The notes under the pieces are model-generated. The model did no database searches. It was not told the DNA's origin and saw only the letters and a list, made by a program, of their open reading frames with translations. Of a DNA stretch of 55,482 bases, positions 37,201-45,782 are shown in pieces (position 1 is the stretch's first letter; the number at the start of each line of letters is the position of its first letter). Where the stretch lies: positions 1-55,482 of the forward strand of contig CAADGY010000256.1 in the NCBI GenBank assembly GCA_900696665.1, written 5' to 3'. The translations under genes were made by a program, and so were the position numbers. The DNA comes from an uncultured Acidobacteriota bacterium (lineage in GTDB: Bacteria > Acidobacteriota > Terriglobia > Bryobacterales > Bryobacteraceae).

Positions 37201-37541
37201 CCATGCGGACGCCGGTAGAGAACATGCTGCACACGGTGAGAACCGGTAACCAGTTGGAAGGTTGCCGCGCCTTTCGGGCACAGGCAGCCGCGCGATATCG
37301 GAGAGGCCGGATCGCCCTCGATATCGATGATCTTTTCGTTCTTCACGTAGACGAGTTGCCCGCATCCGACTGCGCAGTAAGGGCAGATCGAAGGCACAAT
37401 GCGGTCCGCGCTCGCCGTGCGCGCCGTAAGCGCCTCCGTACGTGGCGATGCCGCAGTCTGCTCCAAACCGAACAGGTCACGCTGTTTCAGTTGCCGGAAC
37501 AAAGGCCAATTGGAAAGAGAAAAGCCGTCTCCAGAAGGCAT
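34272..37541 (-). CDS. fdhA: Selenocysteine formate dehydrogenase catalytic subunit
   Basis: Molybdo- or tungstopterin enzyme of about 1089 residues that oxidises formate to CO2. The N-terminal cluster Cys are C53, C56, C60 (CPYCAVGC) and C88 (CLCPKG). A single TGA at 36966-36968 follows IENQARV and precedes HSSTVPSLGTSFGRG; the same V-U-H context holds the active-site selenocysteine of E. coli FdnG (ARVUHG), so TGA is read as Sec192. The sequence stays homologous on both sides in one frame. A hairpin suited to SECIS follows. The later EGSNMAECHPVGFRW and CYAVGWTQHSMGVQ are typical. No Tat signal is visible, unlike FdnG, so the enzyme may face the cytoplasm. Confidence 0.9.
36937..36953 (-). 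promoter_or_regulatory. Candidate bacterial SECIS hairpin
   Basis: In the mRNA sense, GTCCCC-AGTTT-GGGGAC forms a perfect 6-bp stem with a 5-base loop, beginning 12 nt after the TGA at 36966-36968. This is the distance expected for SelB recognition, and the loop holds GT(U) residues. It lies inside the coding frame. Confidence 0.7.
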
Positions 37542-37581
37542 AGTGAACGTAGGACGCGTAAAGCTTCCGCTTTGTTACCGC

Positions 37582-39324
37582 TTAACGCGAGAACTTCTGT
37601 TCGGACACGATACCCTTGCCTTCGCAAATGGTCACCAGGCGTCCGGCAGCTACATTCTTGAACGATTCGGCTCCCCCGCTTGGCCAGCGTATTTCGAGAT
37701 CCGCGCTGGCCGCTTTACCCAGGCCGAAGTGCAGCCGCAGGTCGTTTACCGAATAGAAGCTCGACTGGCTCAGGACCGTCTGCGCCTGCCTTCGGCCGCC
37801 ATAGTGCGCTATCACCTTCGCGCCGATGGCGGTGCGATTCGACTTCGTCCCCATCAGCTTCACTTTCAGCCATTGATGGTCACCGGAAACGTCGTTCCGC
37901 AACAGCGATGGAGGTTCGTTAAGGTTCACGATCAGCACATCGAGGTCGCCATCGTTGTCGAAATCGCCAAAGGCGCAGCCGCGGCTCGGGTGAGCGGCGG
38001 CAACGCCCGGTCCCGCCTCCTCAATGAATTGCTCGAACTGCCCGTTGCCGAGATTGCGGAAAACGACACGCGGAGTCTTATAGGGATATCCGGGGATTTT
38101 CTTCTCCACTTCCGGATAGACGCTGCCCGTGACGTGGAACAGATCGGGCCAGCCGTCGTTATCGAGGTCGGCAATTCCAGCGCCCCATCCAGTAAACCGG
38201 GTCTCGACACTCAGCCCCGCACGAATGGTCATATCGTCGAACATCGCCTTGCCGTCGTTACGGTAGAGAATGCTGGTGTCGTCGGAAAAGTGCGTTTTGT
38301 AGATGTCGAGCGCGCCATCCAGGTTATAGTCGCCGATACCCAGACCCATGCCTGCCTGCTCCATGCCGTCTTCATTCAACGCTACTCCGCTTTCGAGGCC
38401 TATTTCCGCAAATGTGCCGTCCTGCTGGTTGCGCAGCAGAAAGCTAGGTGTAGAGTCGCACGCGACGTAAATATCAGGCCAGCCGTCGTTATCGAAATCG
38501 GCCACTACGGCTGTCATGGCATAACTGCCCTTCGCTCTGCCCACACCCGATTCGCTGGTGACGTCCGTAAAGGTGCCATCACCGTTGTTCCGGTACAGCG
38601 TCAGCGCGCCCGGCGGCAACCCGCGCGGACCGCAGTTCACCGGAACACCTTTCCACGTGCAGTTGGCGTTTTCGCCCGGCTTCGGAACGCTCTTGAAATC
38701 GAATTCAAGATAGCTACCCATGAAAAGATCGAGCAGACCGTCGCGATTGTAATCCACGAACGTACACCCGGAGCTCCATCGCGGATTCGCCTGAAGCAGA
38801 CCGGCTCTCTTCGTCACGTCAGTGAACGTGCCATCGCCATTGTTGCGGTATAGCACGTTCTGTCCGAAGTAGGTGACGAACAGGTCGTCATGCCCATCGT
38901 TATCGAAATCGCCGATGCATACTGCCGACGCCCAGCCTGTCCGCTTCAGCCCCGCCTTGTCCGTCACATCGGCAAAGGTGCCATCGCGATTGTTCTTGTA
39001 GAGCCGGTTGCCCGCGTGCGGAGGCGCCCCTTCCAGGCGAGTCCCGCCGAGTATGAATATATCCAGCCAGCCGTCGTTGTCGTAATCGAGGAATGCGCAG
39101 CCGCACCCGACCGCTTCCAGAATGAACGGCTTTTGCTCCACCCCGCCATAGATGGTGGGGGCCGTGAGACCCGCCTGTTTCGCCACGTCGGTGAAGCGCG
39201 CATGAAACGGTAAACCCGACGGCTTGCCCCGGCGTGTGGGCTTTACGTTGCGCGTGGCAACGCCCTGGCCGAAAGCGTTCAGAGCGGGTGTTGTGAGGAG
39301 ACCGAGTAAGGTGCGGCGGTTCAT
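37582..39324 (-). CDS. Secreted FG-GAP/ASPIC (UnbV) repeat protein
   Basis: Protein of 580 residues with an N-terminal signal (RRTLLGLLTTPALNAFGQ). At least seven FG-GAP repeats follow, each with a D-x-D-x-D-G calcium-like motif (for example DYDNDGWLDIF, DFDNDGHDDLF, DYNRDGLLDLF, DFDNDGDLDVL), making an integrin-alpha-like beta-propeller. The C-terminal ASPIC/UnbV domain (RTAIGAKVIAHYGGRRQ, LRLHFGLGKAASADLEIRWP) completes the architecture. ATG at 39324 overlaps the fucosidase stop (ATGA). The domain probably binds glycans or proteins outside the cell; the exact role is not known. Confidence 0.92.
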   Translation of the reverse strand: MNRRTLLGLLTTPALNAFGQGVATRNVKPTRRGKPSGLPFHARFTDVAKQAGLTAPTIYGGVEQKPFILEAVGCGCAFLDYDNDGWLDIFILGGTRLEGAPPHAGNRLYKNNRDGTFADVTDKAGLKRTGWASAVCIGDFDNDGHDDLFVTYFGQNVLYRNNGDGTFTDVTKRAGLLQANPRWSSGCTFVDYNRDGLLDLFMGSYLEFDFKSVPKPGENANCTWKGVPVNCGPRGLPPGALTLYRNNGDGTFTDVTSESGVGRAKGSYAMTAVVADFDNDGWPDIYVACDSTPSFLLRNQQDGTFAEIGLESGVALNEDGMEQAGMGLGIGDYNLDGALDIYKTHFSDDTSILYRNDGKAMFDDMTIRAGLSVETRFTGWGAGIADLDNDGWPDLFHVTGSVYPEVEKKIPGYPYKTPRVVFRNLGNGQFEQFIEEAGPGVAAAHPSRGCAFGDFDNDGDLDVLIVNLNEPPSLLRNDVSGDHQWLKVKLMGTKSNRTAIGAKVIAHYGGRRQAQTVLSQSSFYSVNDLRLHFGLGKAASADLEIRWPSGGAESFKNVAAGRLVTICEGKGIVSEQKFSR

Positions 39325-40655
39325 AACGTACCACTGATCGCAAAGACGATGGCGTGCTCTGCTGTTGCCGTATCGGGCGGCCGTACGGTGATACCCTGTG
39401 CCGCCACCGACCATTCAACGGACGCACGCGAGCCAAGCAACTCCACGTGCGTGCCGCTGCCCGGGCGCACCGCGGGAATGACGATCTGCGAAGGAGGCCG
39501 CTCTCCGTGCTCGAGCAAATAGAATGCGTATATCGTGTTCCCTCTGCGCGTGTAGGCGATCCGCCCCTCCCTATACGGAGCAAAAGCGCGCGTGCCGTGA
39601 ATCGCCTTGCCGTTCACCGCCATCCATCGCCCGATCTCTTCGAGACGCACAACCGCTTCTTCGGGCAATTGTCCATCGGGCTGCGGGCCAATATTGAGCA
39701 GCAGGTTGCCTCCCTTCGCAACCACATCGACCAGCAGGTGGACGAGTTCGCGTGCCGGCTTGTAGGTGTCCGCCGGCTTATAGGACCACTGCGTACCCAT
39801 CGTGATGCAACTCTCCCACGGGCCATCGAGTGGTTTCTGGGGTACTTTCTGTTCGGGCGTGCGGTAGTTCTCATGCTTGCCGCCCACGGTGCGGTCCACC
39901 ACGATCAGGCCGGGTTGATGGCGTCGCGCCATCGCAACGAGACGGTCCATATCGATATTCTGCTTCGGCGGGCGCACTTGCCCTCCATCGAGCCACAGGA
40001 TATCGATAGGGCCATAACCGGTGACCAGTTCTCCAATTTGTCCATGTACGAACTGGACGAATTGCGCCCAGCGCCGCGAGTCCGCCAGTGTGTCGTAGTT
40101 GGGATTACGATCTTCGGCGAAGACATCCGGGCGCCAATAGAAGGGGCTGTGCCAGTCGGATTTCGAAAAATACGCGCCAATGCCGAGGCCCTGCTTACGG
40201 AACGCACTAAACACCTCGCGAACGATGTTGGAGCGGGGATCGCGGCTGAACGTCACCTCAGGGGCAGTGACACGATATTCGGACTGGCGCGTGTCGAACA
40301 TCGCGAAACCATCGTGATGCTTTGTTGTGAACACCACGTACCGCATACCGGCGGCCTTCGCGTGGCGGGCCCAGACGGCGGGATCGAATTCGGTGGGATT
40401 AAATGTGCGTGGTAGCGCGAAATAGCGTTTGCGGAACTCCACCATCTCTTCGCGAGTACTGATCTTCGGGTTGGACCACTTGCGGTCCGCCCATACCAGC
40501 GGCCACGATTCGATAACTCCCATCTGGCTGTATGCACCCCAATGCAGCATCAGCCCGAATTTCTGATCCTGGAACCATTCGAGCCGTTGCTGAAGACGAT
40601 CGTCCGCGGCGAGTACGGATGCCGCAAGAAGCAGCAGGGCGGCAACGCGTGTCAC
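39321..40655 (-). CDS. Secreted alpha-L-fucosidase, GH29-like
   Basis: Glycoside hydrolase of 444 residues with a signal peptide (MTRVAALLLLAASVLA). The TIM barrel opens with LEWFQDQKFGLMLHWGAYSQ. It continues with YVVFTTKHHDGFAMFDT (conserved HH), FSKSDWH and DILWLDGGQV, whose Asp is in the GH29 nucleophile position. Its neighbours on both sides overlap it by 4 nt (ATGA), so the three genes are translationally coupled. It should release fucose from glycans in the periplasm or outside. Some GH29-like proteins act on other deoxy sugars, so the exact substrate is inference. Confidence 0.9.
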   Translation of the reverse strand: MTRVAALLLLAASVLAADDRLQQRLEWFQDQKFGLMLHWGAYSQMGVIESWPLVWADRKWSNPKISTREEMVEFRKRYFALPRTFNPTEFDPAVWARHAKAAGMRYVVFTTKHHDGFAMFDTRQSEYRVTAPEVTFSRDPRSNIVREVFSAFRKQGLGIGAYFSKSDWHSPFYWRPDVFAEDRNPNYDTLADSRRWAQFVQFVHGQIGELVTGYGPIDILWLDGGQVRPPKQNIDMDRLVAMARRHQPGLIVVDRTVGGKHENYRTPEQKVPQKPLDGPWESCITMGTQWSYKPADTYKPARELVHLLVDVVAKGGNLLLNIGPQPDGQLPEEAVVRLEEIGRWMAVNGKAIHGTRAFAPYREGRIAYTRRGNTIYAFYLLEHGERPPSQIVIPAVRPGSGTHVELLGSRASVEWSVAAQGITVRPPDTATAEHAIVFAISGTL

Positions 40656-41626
40656 TTCACCAGCCTCCAGCCCTGCGCCGTAACTTCCAGTCCGTTGTGA
40701 CCGGCGTAGCGGTCGTATACGCGCTCCATCTCTCTGATGGAATCGAAGTAACCCACAAGGAACGCGGCGCTGAAATGGTCACCCGTCTGCACCGGACGGC
40801 CGCCAAATTCCTGGATCATACATACGTACCCGCGCTGATGGCACCATGCTTCGGATACGACAGAGGGATCGAGTGTCATGCCCGCGAGCCACGGCCCCGC
40901 CACGCCGGTTTTCGGATCGCGCAGACGGTAAGCGCGGATGAACCGCCGTGGCGTTTTCCCTTCCCCGCGACGGTACAGGAATTTTTCGTCCGGGGCGAAA
41001 TCGTCGAGAAACTCCTTCGCGGGGATCCGGCCGAAGTAGCTGAGAAATATTTCGCTGAACGTATCGGCTTCTTTATGTTTGATGTGACCCGGCATATCGA
41101 TGCGCAAAAATAGCGCGGGGCTTTCGTTCACGGTGGTGACGCGGTCGGATGAGATGAAATAACGCTCTCCTTCCGGAAATACGATGGTCTGCTCCCACAA
41201 CGATCCCGTTTTGCGCCCCGGGGCGGCGATGCGGTAGCGGTAATCCATCTTTACAGCCGCAAAATCCTTTCCACGAATCACACGCGGATCCAGCTTCCGG
41301 GCTTGTGTACAGATCTGCGGACCCTCGATACTGCGCTTGGCGATCCTGCCATGGAAAGCATTATTGAAATCGTACCGGAGGTCGCCTGTAAGACGGTCGC
41401 GGTATGCCTCGTCGCTCCCGGGCTCCATCAGCCAGTCGACGATATCGAGGCCGAAGCCCGCGTCGCGGAAACCCGTCTTCCTGTCGAGAAACGACCCGCC
41501 CGCCACACCAGAGACGTAGCCCTGCTTGCGCACAACAGCTTCAACGGCGGTTCCCTGTATGCGGATCTCGTCCACGGTCTCCGACACCCGGAAAGCAGCA
41601 AAGAAGAGCAGAAGCGCCAGACTCAT
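40652..41626 (-). CDS. Secreted protein of unknown function, fucosidase operon
   Basis: Unrecognised protein of 324 residues. ATG at 41626 gives MSLALLLFFAAFRVSETVDE, a short signal peptide; the frame runs up to 41830 but that part is not protein-like. The body is beta-rich with many aromatic and charged residues (GSLWEQTIVFPEGERYFISS, VNESPALFLRIDMPGHIKHK, HFSAAFLVGYFDSIREMERV). Several DR/DP-rich loops resemble beta-sandwich or beta-helix sugar-processing proteins, but no family can be named. It is the first gene of the operon with the fucosidase (ATGA overlap), so a glycan role is inferred from position. Confidence 0.8.
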   Translation of the reverse strand: MSLALLLFFAAFRVSETVDEIRIQGTAVEAVVRKQGYVSGVAGGSFLDRKTGFRDAGFGLDIVDWLMEPGSDEAYRDRLTGDLRYDFNNAFHGRIAKRSIEGPQICTQARKLDPRVIRGKDFAAVKMDYRYRIAAPGRKTGSLWEQTIVFPEGERYFISSDRVTTVNESPALFLRIDMPGHIKHKEADTFSEIFLSYFGRIPAKEFLDDFAPDEKFLYRRGEGKTPRRFIRAYRLRDPKTGVAGPWLAGMTLDPSVVSEAWCHQRGYVCMIQEFGGRPVQTGDHFSAAFLVGYFDSIREMERVYDRYAGHNGLEVTAQGWRLVK

Positions 41627-41789
41627 TGACGCGCAGTATATCAGGTGCGACGGGTGGCGTTCGCTATGGCTGGGATGTATGGCTGGGATGAACTCACTGA
41701 GCGAATTGCAAAATTCGGTCAACGTATGGAGGAGCCGGTGCGCCCTTTCGCGGGCAGCGGTGGAGACTTGTAACAGCCTTCCGGGAATA

Positions 41790-42152
41790 ACCACGGGCGC
41801 TACTCGCAGCAAGCCGTGGTCGTCGGCCACAACCTCGACCTACCCAATCCATTTGGGCGTGGTGCGCACGGTCTGAAGCGTGCTTTGTTTTCGGGATGGG
41901 AACTTTCCGGTGTGACGACAATACAGTCGGGCACACCATTCCCGGTCACCAACGCAGCGAGCAATCCCGACCGCGACGGGCAGGCCGGCGAAGGACTCAA
42001 CCTGCGGTTTCTTGCGGAGTTCTTCAATATCTGGAACCATGCGGCTTTCGGAAATCCGGGAAGCGTGCTCGGCACCCCTGCTTGCGGCACCACTCGCTCC
42101 ACTTTGTCGAATGCACGTATTATACAGTTTGGACTGAAGCTTGATTTCCAGA
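41790..42152 (+). pseudogene. TonB-dependent receptor C-terminal fragment
   Basis: About 115 codons match the C-terminal barrel of acidobacterial carboxypeptidase-regulatory-like TonB receptors: VVVGHNLDLPNPFGRG, WELSGVTTIQSGTPFPVTNA, then LNLRFLAEFFNIWNHAAFGN and ARIIQFGLKLDF. The full gene would be over 1000 codons. Here the N-terminal plug and most strands are absent, and two distant barrel parts are joined directly (NPDRDGQAGEG to LNLRFL), so an internal deletion occurred. The final Phe is followed by extra residues where a stop is expected. It overlaps the start of the next gene. Confidence 0.8.
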
Positions 42153-44282
42153 AACCATGCCCGACTAACCCGCTGTGCGTTGGCAGGCGGCGCCGCCGGC
42201 CTGCTGCTGTTCTCAGCGCACTTCATGCAAAGGGAGGCCGCAGGTCAGGCGGCCGTTCCTCTCTCCAAGCCTGGCCAGGAGGATCTCTCTTTCTGGGTGA
42301 ACCACAACGGACTTCTGCAGTTCGAAGCCGAAGGCGAGGTTGGATTCGGCGACATCGCCCGCATCTTGCTCCGCCGCCGGGCCAATGGCGAAGCAATCCG
42401 CGAATTGCGCGACCGCTTCACTTTCCGCGTGCAGGATGCGGCGGCGCTGACCACGCCGGATGTTTTTCGCGCCGAATACAGCAGTGGTAACCTGATGTGG
42501 CGCGCCGCTCCGCAGTCACGTTTCGTGGCAGGGTCTTCACGGACCGTAAATATTCCAGTCGTCGTCGTCAATCGCGACTCACAGCCCATCACGATTGACG
42601 CGATATATGCCGGCGCATCGATGGAAAGCGCTGCGCGGAATATCGCGATTGCTCCGGGCGGCAACACCGCTATCCTGCTGCGCGCGGTGGAAACCAGCAT
42701 CGGCCCGTCGGACGGCAAGTTGACTCTCCGTCACGGCACCGGAGAAATCGCCACCACGATCCATTTCGATGTTCGCCCGCTGGTGCCCCTGCGCGTCCGC
42801 CTGCTCGACGAACAAGGCCAACCCGCCATCGCGCGTGTGTATATCACCGGCTCTGACGGGCTTTCTTATGTACCTACGGGATCTTCCGCTCGCATTACGG
42901 CGATGAGTGCCGAGTACTTCTTTCACGCGGACAGCGGTTTCGAGATCCAACTCCCCGCCGGCGAAACGCTGCTGGAGGCCACTCGCGGCCCTGAATACCG
43001 CCTCACAGCCGAACGCGCTCATCTTCAGCCGGGAGTTCCCGCCGAAGCCACTTTGCAACTGGTCCGCTGGGCGCACCCCGCTCAGAAGGGTTGGTGGTCC
43101 GGCGATGTGCACATCCACGCCAACTACACCTCACCCCACCATCAGGTAATTGAACCGCACGATGTCCGGCTGCAGGTTGCGGGTGAGGACTTGAATTACG
43201 CCAACCTGATGGTGGCCAACTCCAGTGGCGCGTTCATTCATGACCGCCAGTATTTCGAAGCAAAGCCCCACCGGCTCTCCACGCCCGAACACTTCCTCTA
43301 TTGGAACGAAGAGAACCGTTCCAGCGCCTATGGGCACATGTGCTTTCTCGGATTGAAGCGCCTGGTAGAGCCTTTCTATAACGGCTTTCGCAACACGCCC
43401 TACTGGGAAGATTATCCGGCCAATTATGCCCTTTCCCAACAGGTCTTCGATCAGGGCGGCGCCGTAAGCTATGCCCACCCCGGCATGGCGCCGAACTTCG
43501 AGTCAGCGAGCATAAAGGAACTTCCAGTGGACCTCGCGCTCGGCCAGCCTACCGCCATGGATGTGCTTAGCAACAACGATGAAGTTGCGACGACGGAGAT
43601 GTGGTACCGCCTGCTGAACTGCGGCTTCCGCGTAGCGATCTCGGCTGGGACGGATGCGTTCACGAACGTGGTCGATCACTATATCGTGGGCGGGAACCGC
43701 GTCTATGTGCAAGCGGGGCCGCGGTTTGACTATGCAGCGTGGCTGGAGGGCTTCCGCCGGGGGCGGTCCTTCGCTTCGAACGGGCCGATAACCACTCTTG
43801 TGGTGAACGATCAATCCCCGGGCGGCGAAATTCTTCTCGACCGCGCAGAGGAAGTTGTTGTGCGCGGCACCGTCTCCTCTCAGGTCCCTCTGGATCGGAT
43901 CGATGTCATCGTAAATGGCACACCCGTCCACACGATTTCACCGGCAGGCAAAAAGACCGTGGATTTCACGCACCGTATCGTTATTAGAGACAGTTCGTGG
44001 ATCGCGCTCCGCACGCTCGGCCCGCGCCACCGGCTGATCCTGAACGATACCCAGGCCTACGCTCACACGAGCCCCGTTTACGTGACCGTCGCCGGCCGTC
44101 CCGTCCACGTTGCCGACGATGTGCGCTTCTATCGGGAATGGGTCGAGCGCCTTATTGCCCGCACCGAGACGCGCGGCCGTTTCGCCACCCCCGAGCGGAA
44201 AGCTGAAGTCCTGGCTCTGTTCAGAAAGGGGCTGGACTGGTACCGCCGCGCCGAAGCGGGAAAACGAGAACGCTCTTACTGA
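42141..44282 (+). CDS. CehA/McbA-type metallohydrolase, exported
   Basis: Protein of 713 residues starting with TTG. The N-terminus has a signal-like hydrophobic stretch (CALAGGAAGLLLFSAHF). Beta-sandwich modules occupy about 40-300. The PHP-like metal domain then shows GWWSGDVHIHANYTSP (HxH), a conserved segment VSYAHPGM, and FRVAISAGTDAFTN near the end. These are ligand regions of the CehA/McbA (carbaryl-hydrolase) family within the PHP superfamily. It is probably a periplasmic esterase, phosphodiesterase or amidase; the substrate is unknown. The receptor fragment upstream suggests the gene was next to a glycan or organic-uptake locus. Confidence 0.8.
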   Translation: MISRNHARLTRCALAGGAAGLLLFSAHFMQREAAGQAAVPLSKPGQEDLSFWVNHNGLLQFEAEGEVGFGDIARILLRRRANGEAIRELRDRFTFRVQDAAALTTPDVFRAEYSSGNLMWRAAPQSRFVAGSSRTVNIPVVVVNRDSQPITIDAIYAGASMESAARNIAIAPGGNTAILLRAVETSIGPSDGKLTLRHGTGEIATTIHFDVRPLVPLRVRLLDEQGQPAIARVYITGSDGLSYVPTGSSARITAMSAEYFFHADSGFEIQLPAGETLLEATRGPEYRLTAERAHLQPGVPAEATLQLVRWAHPAQKGWWSGDVHIHANYTSPHHQVIEPHDVRLQVAGEDLNYANLMVANSSGAFIHDRQYFEAKPHRLSTPEHFLYWNEENRSSAYGHMCFLGLKRLVEPFYNGFRNTPYWEDYPANYALSQQVFDQGGAVSYAHPGMAPNFESASIKELPVDLALGQPTAMDVLSNNDEVATTEMWYRLLNCGFRVAISAGTDAFTNVVDHYIVGGNRVYVQAGPRFDYAAWLEGFRRGRSFASNGPITTLVVNDQSPGGEILLDRAEEVVVRGTVSSQVPLDRIDVIVNGTPVHTISPAGKKTVDFTHRIVIRDSSWIALRTLGPRHRLILNDTQAYAHTSPVYVTVAGRPVHVADDVRFYREWVERLIARTETRGRFATPERKAEVLALFRKGLDWYRRAEAGKRERSY

Positions 44283-44303
44283 GCCGCGCGCGGGTAAGCG
44301 GTC

Positions 44304-44333
44304 TTGACGGACCAATTCGCTAAAGTGTACACT
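44304..44333 (+). promoter_or_regulatory. Promoter and palindromic operator of the GntR gene
   Basis: TTGACG at 44304-44309 and TACACT at 44328-44333 are 18 nt apart. AGTGTACACT at 44324-44333 is a perfect 10-bp palindrome overlapping the -10 element, well placed for autorepression by the YtrA-type regulator that starts at 44353. Confidence 0.6.
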
Positions 44334-44352
44334 GTATTCGCACAGTAGACAG

Positions 44353-44751
44353 ATGGCGAAACCGAAACTTATGATACGAATCGACCTGAATTCGCCGGTC
44401 CCGAACTACCGGCAGATTGTCGATTCCTTTCGTACTCACCTGGTGGATGGCGTGCTGGCGCCGGGAGATGTACTTCCATCGGTCCGGCGTCTGGCGATGG
44501 AACTTGGCATCACGTTCAATACCGTCGCTCAGGCCTACCGCCAACTTGCCGAAGAAGGCTGGCTGGAACTGAAACACGGGCGGCGCGCCATGGTGATCGA
44601 TCGCCGCCTCCCTTCCGGCGCCAGCCGCGAGAAGGTCACTGGATTCCGGTTGCGTATCCGCCAGATGGTTGCGCAGATGCGCGCCGAAGGCTTATCTCCC
44701 CGGGAAATAGCCAGAGAACTGCATCTCCTTACCCAAGAGCTGGAGCCATGA
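44353..44751 (+). CDS. GntR-family regulator, YtrA subfamily
   Basis: Repressor of 132 residues. The GntR winged helix-turn-helix is at about 10-75: VPNYRQIVDSFRTHLVDGVL, GDVLPSVRRLAMELGITFNT and VAQAYRQLAEEGWLELKHGR. The short tail without a ligand-binding domain is typical of YtrA proteins, which regulate membrane or ABC transporter operons. It starts 19 nt after the palindromic operator and overlaps the DUF1648 gene (ATGA), so it probably controls that gene as well as itself. Confidence 0.9.
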   Translation: MAKPKLMIRIDLNSPVPNYRQIVDSFRTHLVDGVLAPGDVLPSVRRLAMELGITFNTVAQAYRQLAEEGWLELKHGRRAMVIDRRLPSGASREKVTGFRLRIRQMVAQMRAEGLSPREIARELHLLTQELEP

Positions 44752-45764
44752 CGATGATACGGCTTTCTTTGTTGCTGCCCCTTGCCGCTACCTTCGCGTT
44801 CCTGCATGTGCTCCCCTTCCTGCCGTATCGCGATCGTCTCTTCGGCGTCGCTGTTCCACCGGAAGTTCGATACGGGAGTGAAGGCCGCCGAGCCTTGCGG
44901 CGCTACGAACTCCACTTATTGCCCTGGACCGCTACCACCTTCTTTGTGCCGCTGTGGCTGCCGTTATCCTGGGCAGCCATCTGGATGTCTGCCGCCTCTC
45001 TTCTGCCGGTGATCGCGGCCGGACGGATCTTTTGGCGGACGCGCGGCGAAATTCAGCACCTTGCTCTACCCGCACCTTCCACACGCGAGGCGCAGTTGGC
45101 GGACACGGATAACCACCTCCAGCGGCAGATATTGCTGTTTCTCATTCCGATGGCCATCCTCGCGGGGACAGCGGTGTACCTTCATCTTCACTGGGATCAA
45201 ATACCGCCGCGCTTCCCTGTACATTGGGGAACGGACGGGACGCCCAACGGCTGGTCCACCAGAAGTTTCGCGGGGGTTTATGGCCCGCTGCTTTTCGGGG
45301 CCATTATCGTTCTATTTATCCTGGGCATCTCCGTGGTGATCTCATGGGGTTCTCGCCGAAGTGCCCTGCAGTCCACGTCTCAGCTGGTCCTGCTTGCAGT
45401 CGCCTGTATTGTTGCGGCAGGTGGCTCTCTGGCCGGACTCTTGCCGATTTACGTCACACCCGTATGGGGAGTGATGGTTTTTAACGCCGCTTCCTTCGGG
45501 CTCATCGCCGTGGCGATCTGGTTCTCTGTCCGGCGCCGCGGAGAAACCGCCTCCGAGCCTGGAGAAGTGACGCCAGAAAGTTGCTGGCATTGTTGGGGGC
45601 AGTTCTATCACAACCCCCAGGACCCCGTGCTGTTTGTTGAAAAGCGTATCGGCTTGGGATGGACCCTCAATTTCGGCAATCGCCTGTCGTGGGCCGTTCT
45701 GGCGCTGATGCTCGCGGTCCCGCCCGGGCTGATATACCTGGTATTACAGTTCACGAAAAGCTGA
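44748..45764 (+). CDS. DUF1648/DUF5808 membrane protein
   Basis: Protein of 338 residues with about seven to eight hydrophobic helices. The DUF1648 hallmark is PPRFPVHWGTDGTPNGWSTR near residue 155. A DUF5808-like end follows: WGQFYHNPQDPVLFVEKRIG, then GWTLNFGNRLSW. The family is found next to GntR regulators and with immunity-type membrane proteins (SdpI relatives share DUF1648). Here it overlaps the YtrA-type gene, matching the regulator-plus-target layout. Its role is unknown; a link to cell-envelope stress is plausible by family only. Confidence 0.85.
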   Translation: MTMIRLSLLLPLAATFAFLHVLPFLPYRDRLFGVAVPPEVRYGSEGRRALRRYELHLLPWTATTFFVPLWLPLSWAAIWMSAASLLPVIAAGRIFWRTRGEIQHLALPAPSTREAQLADTDNHLQRQILLFLIPMAILAGTAVYLHLHWDQIPPRFPVHWGTDGTPNGWSTRSFAGVYGPLLFGAIIVLFILGISVVISWGSRRSALQSTSQLVLLAVACIVAAGGSLAGLLPIYVTPVWGVMVFNAASFGLIAVAIWFSVRRRGETASEPGEVTPESCWHCWGQFYHNPQDPVLFVEKRIGLGWTLNFGNRLSWAVLALMLAVPPGLIYLVLQFTKS

Positions 45765-45782
45765 AGTACGATTGACATTGAC

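Noticed and set aside
37560..37573. Small hairpin AAAGC/GCTTT as terminator before the formate dehydrogenase operon
   Set aside because: Only 5 bp with a 4-base loop and no T-tract; too weak to call.
37399..38853. Long plus-strand open frame (484 codons)
   Set aside because: Shadow of the repetitive FG-GAP gene; the repeated pattern comes from the opposite-strand D-x-D-x-D-G codons.
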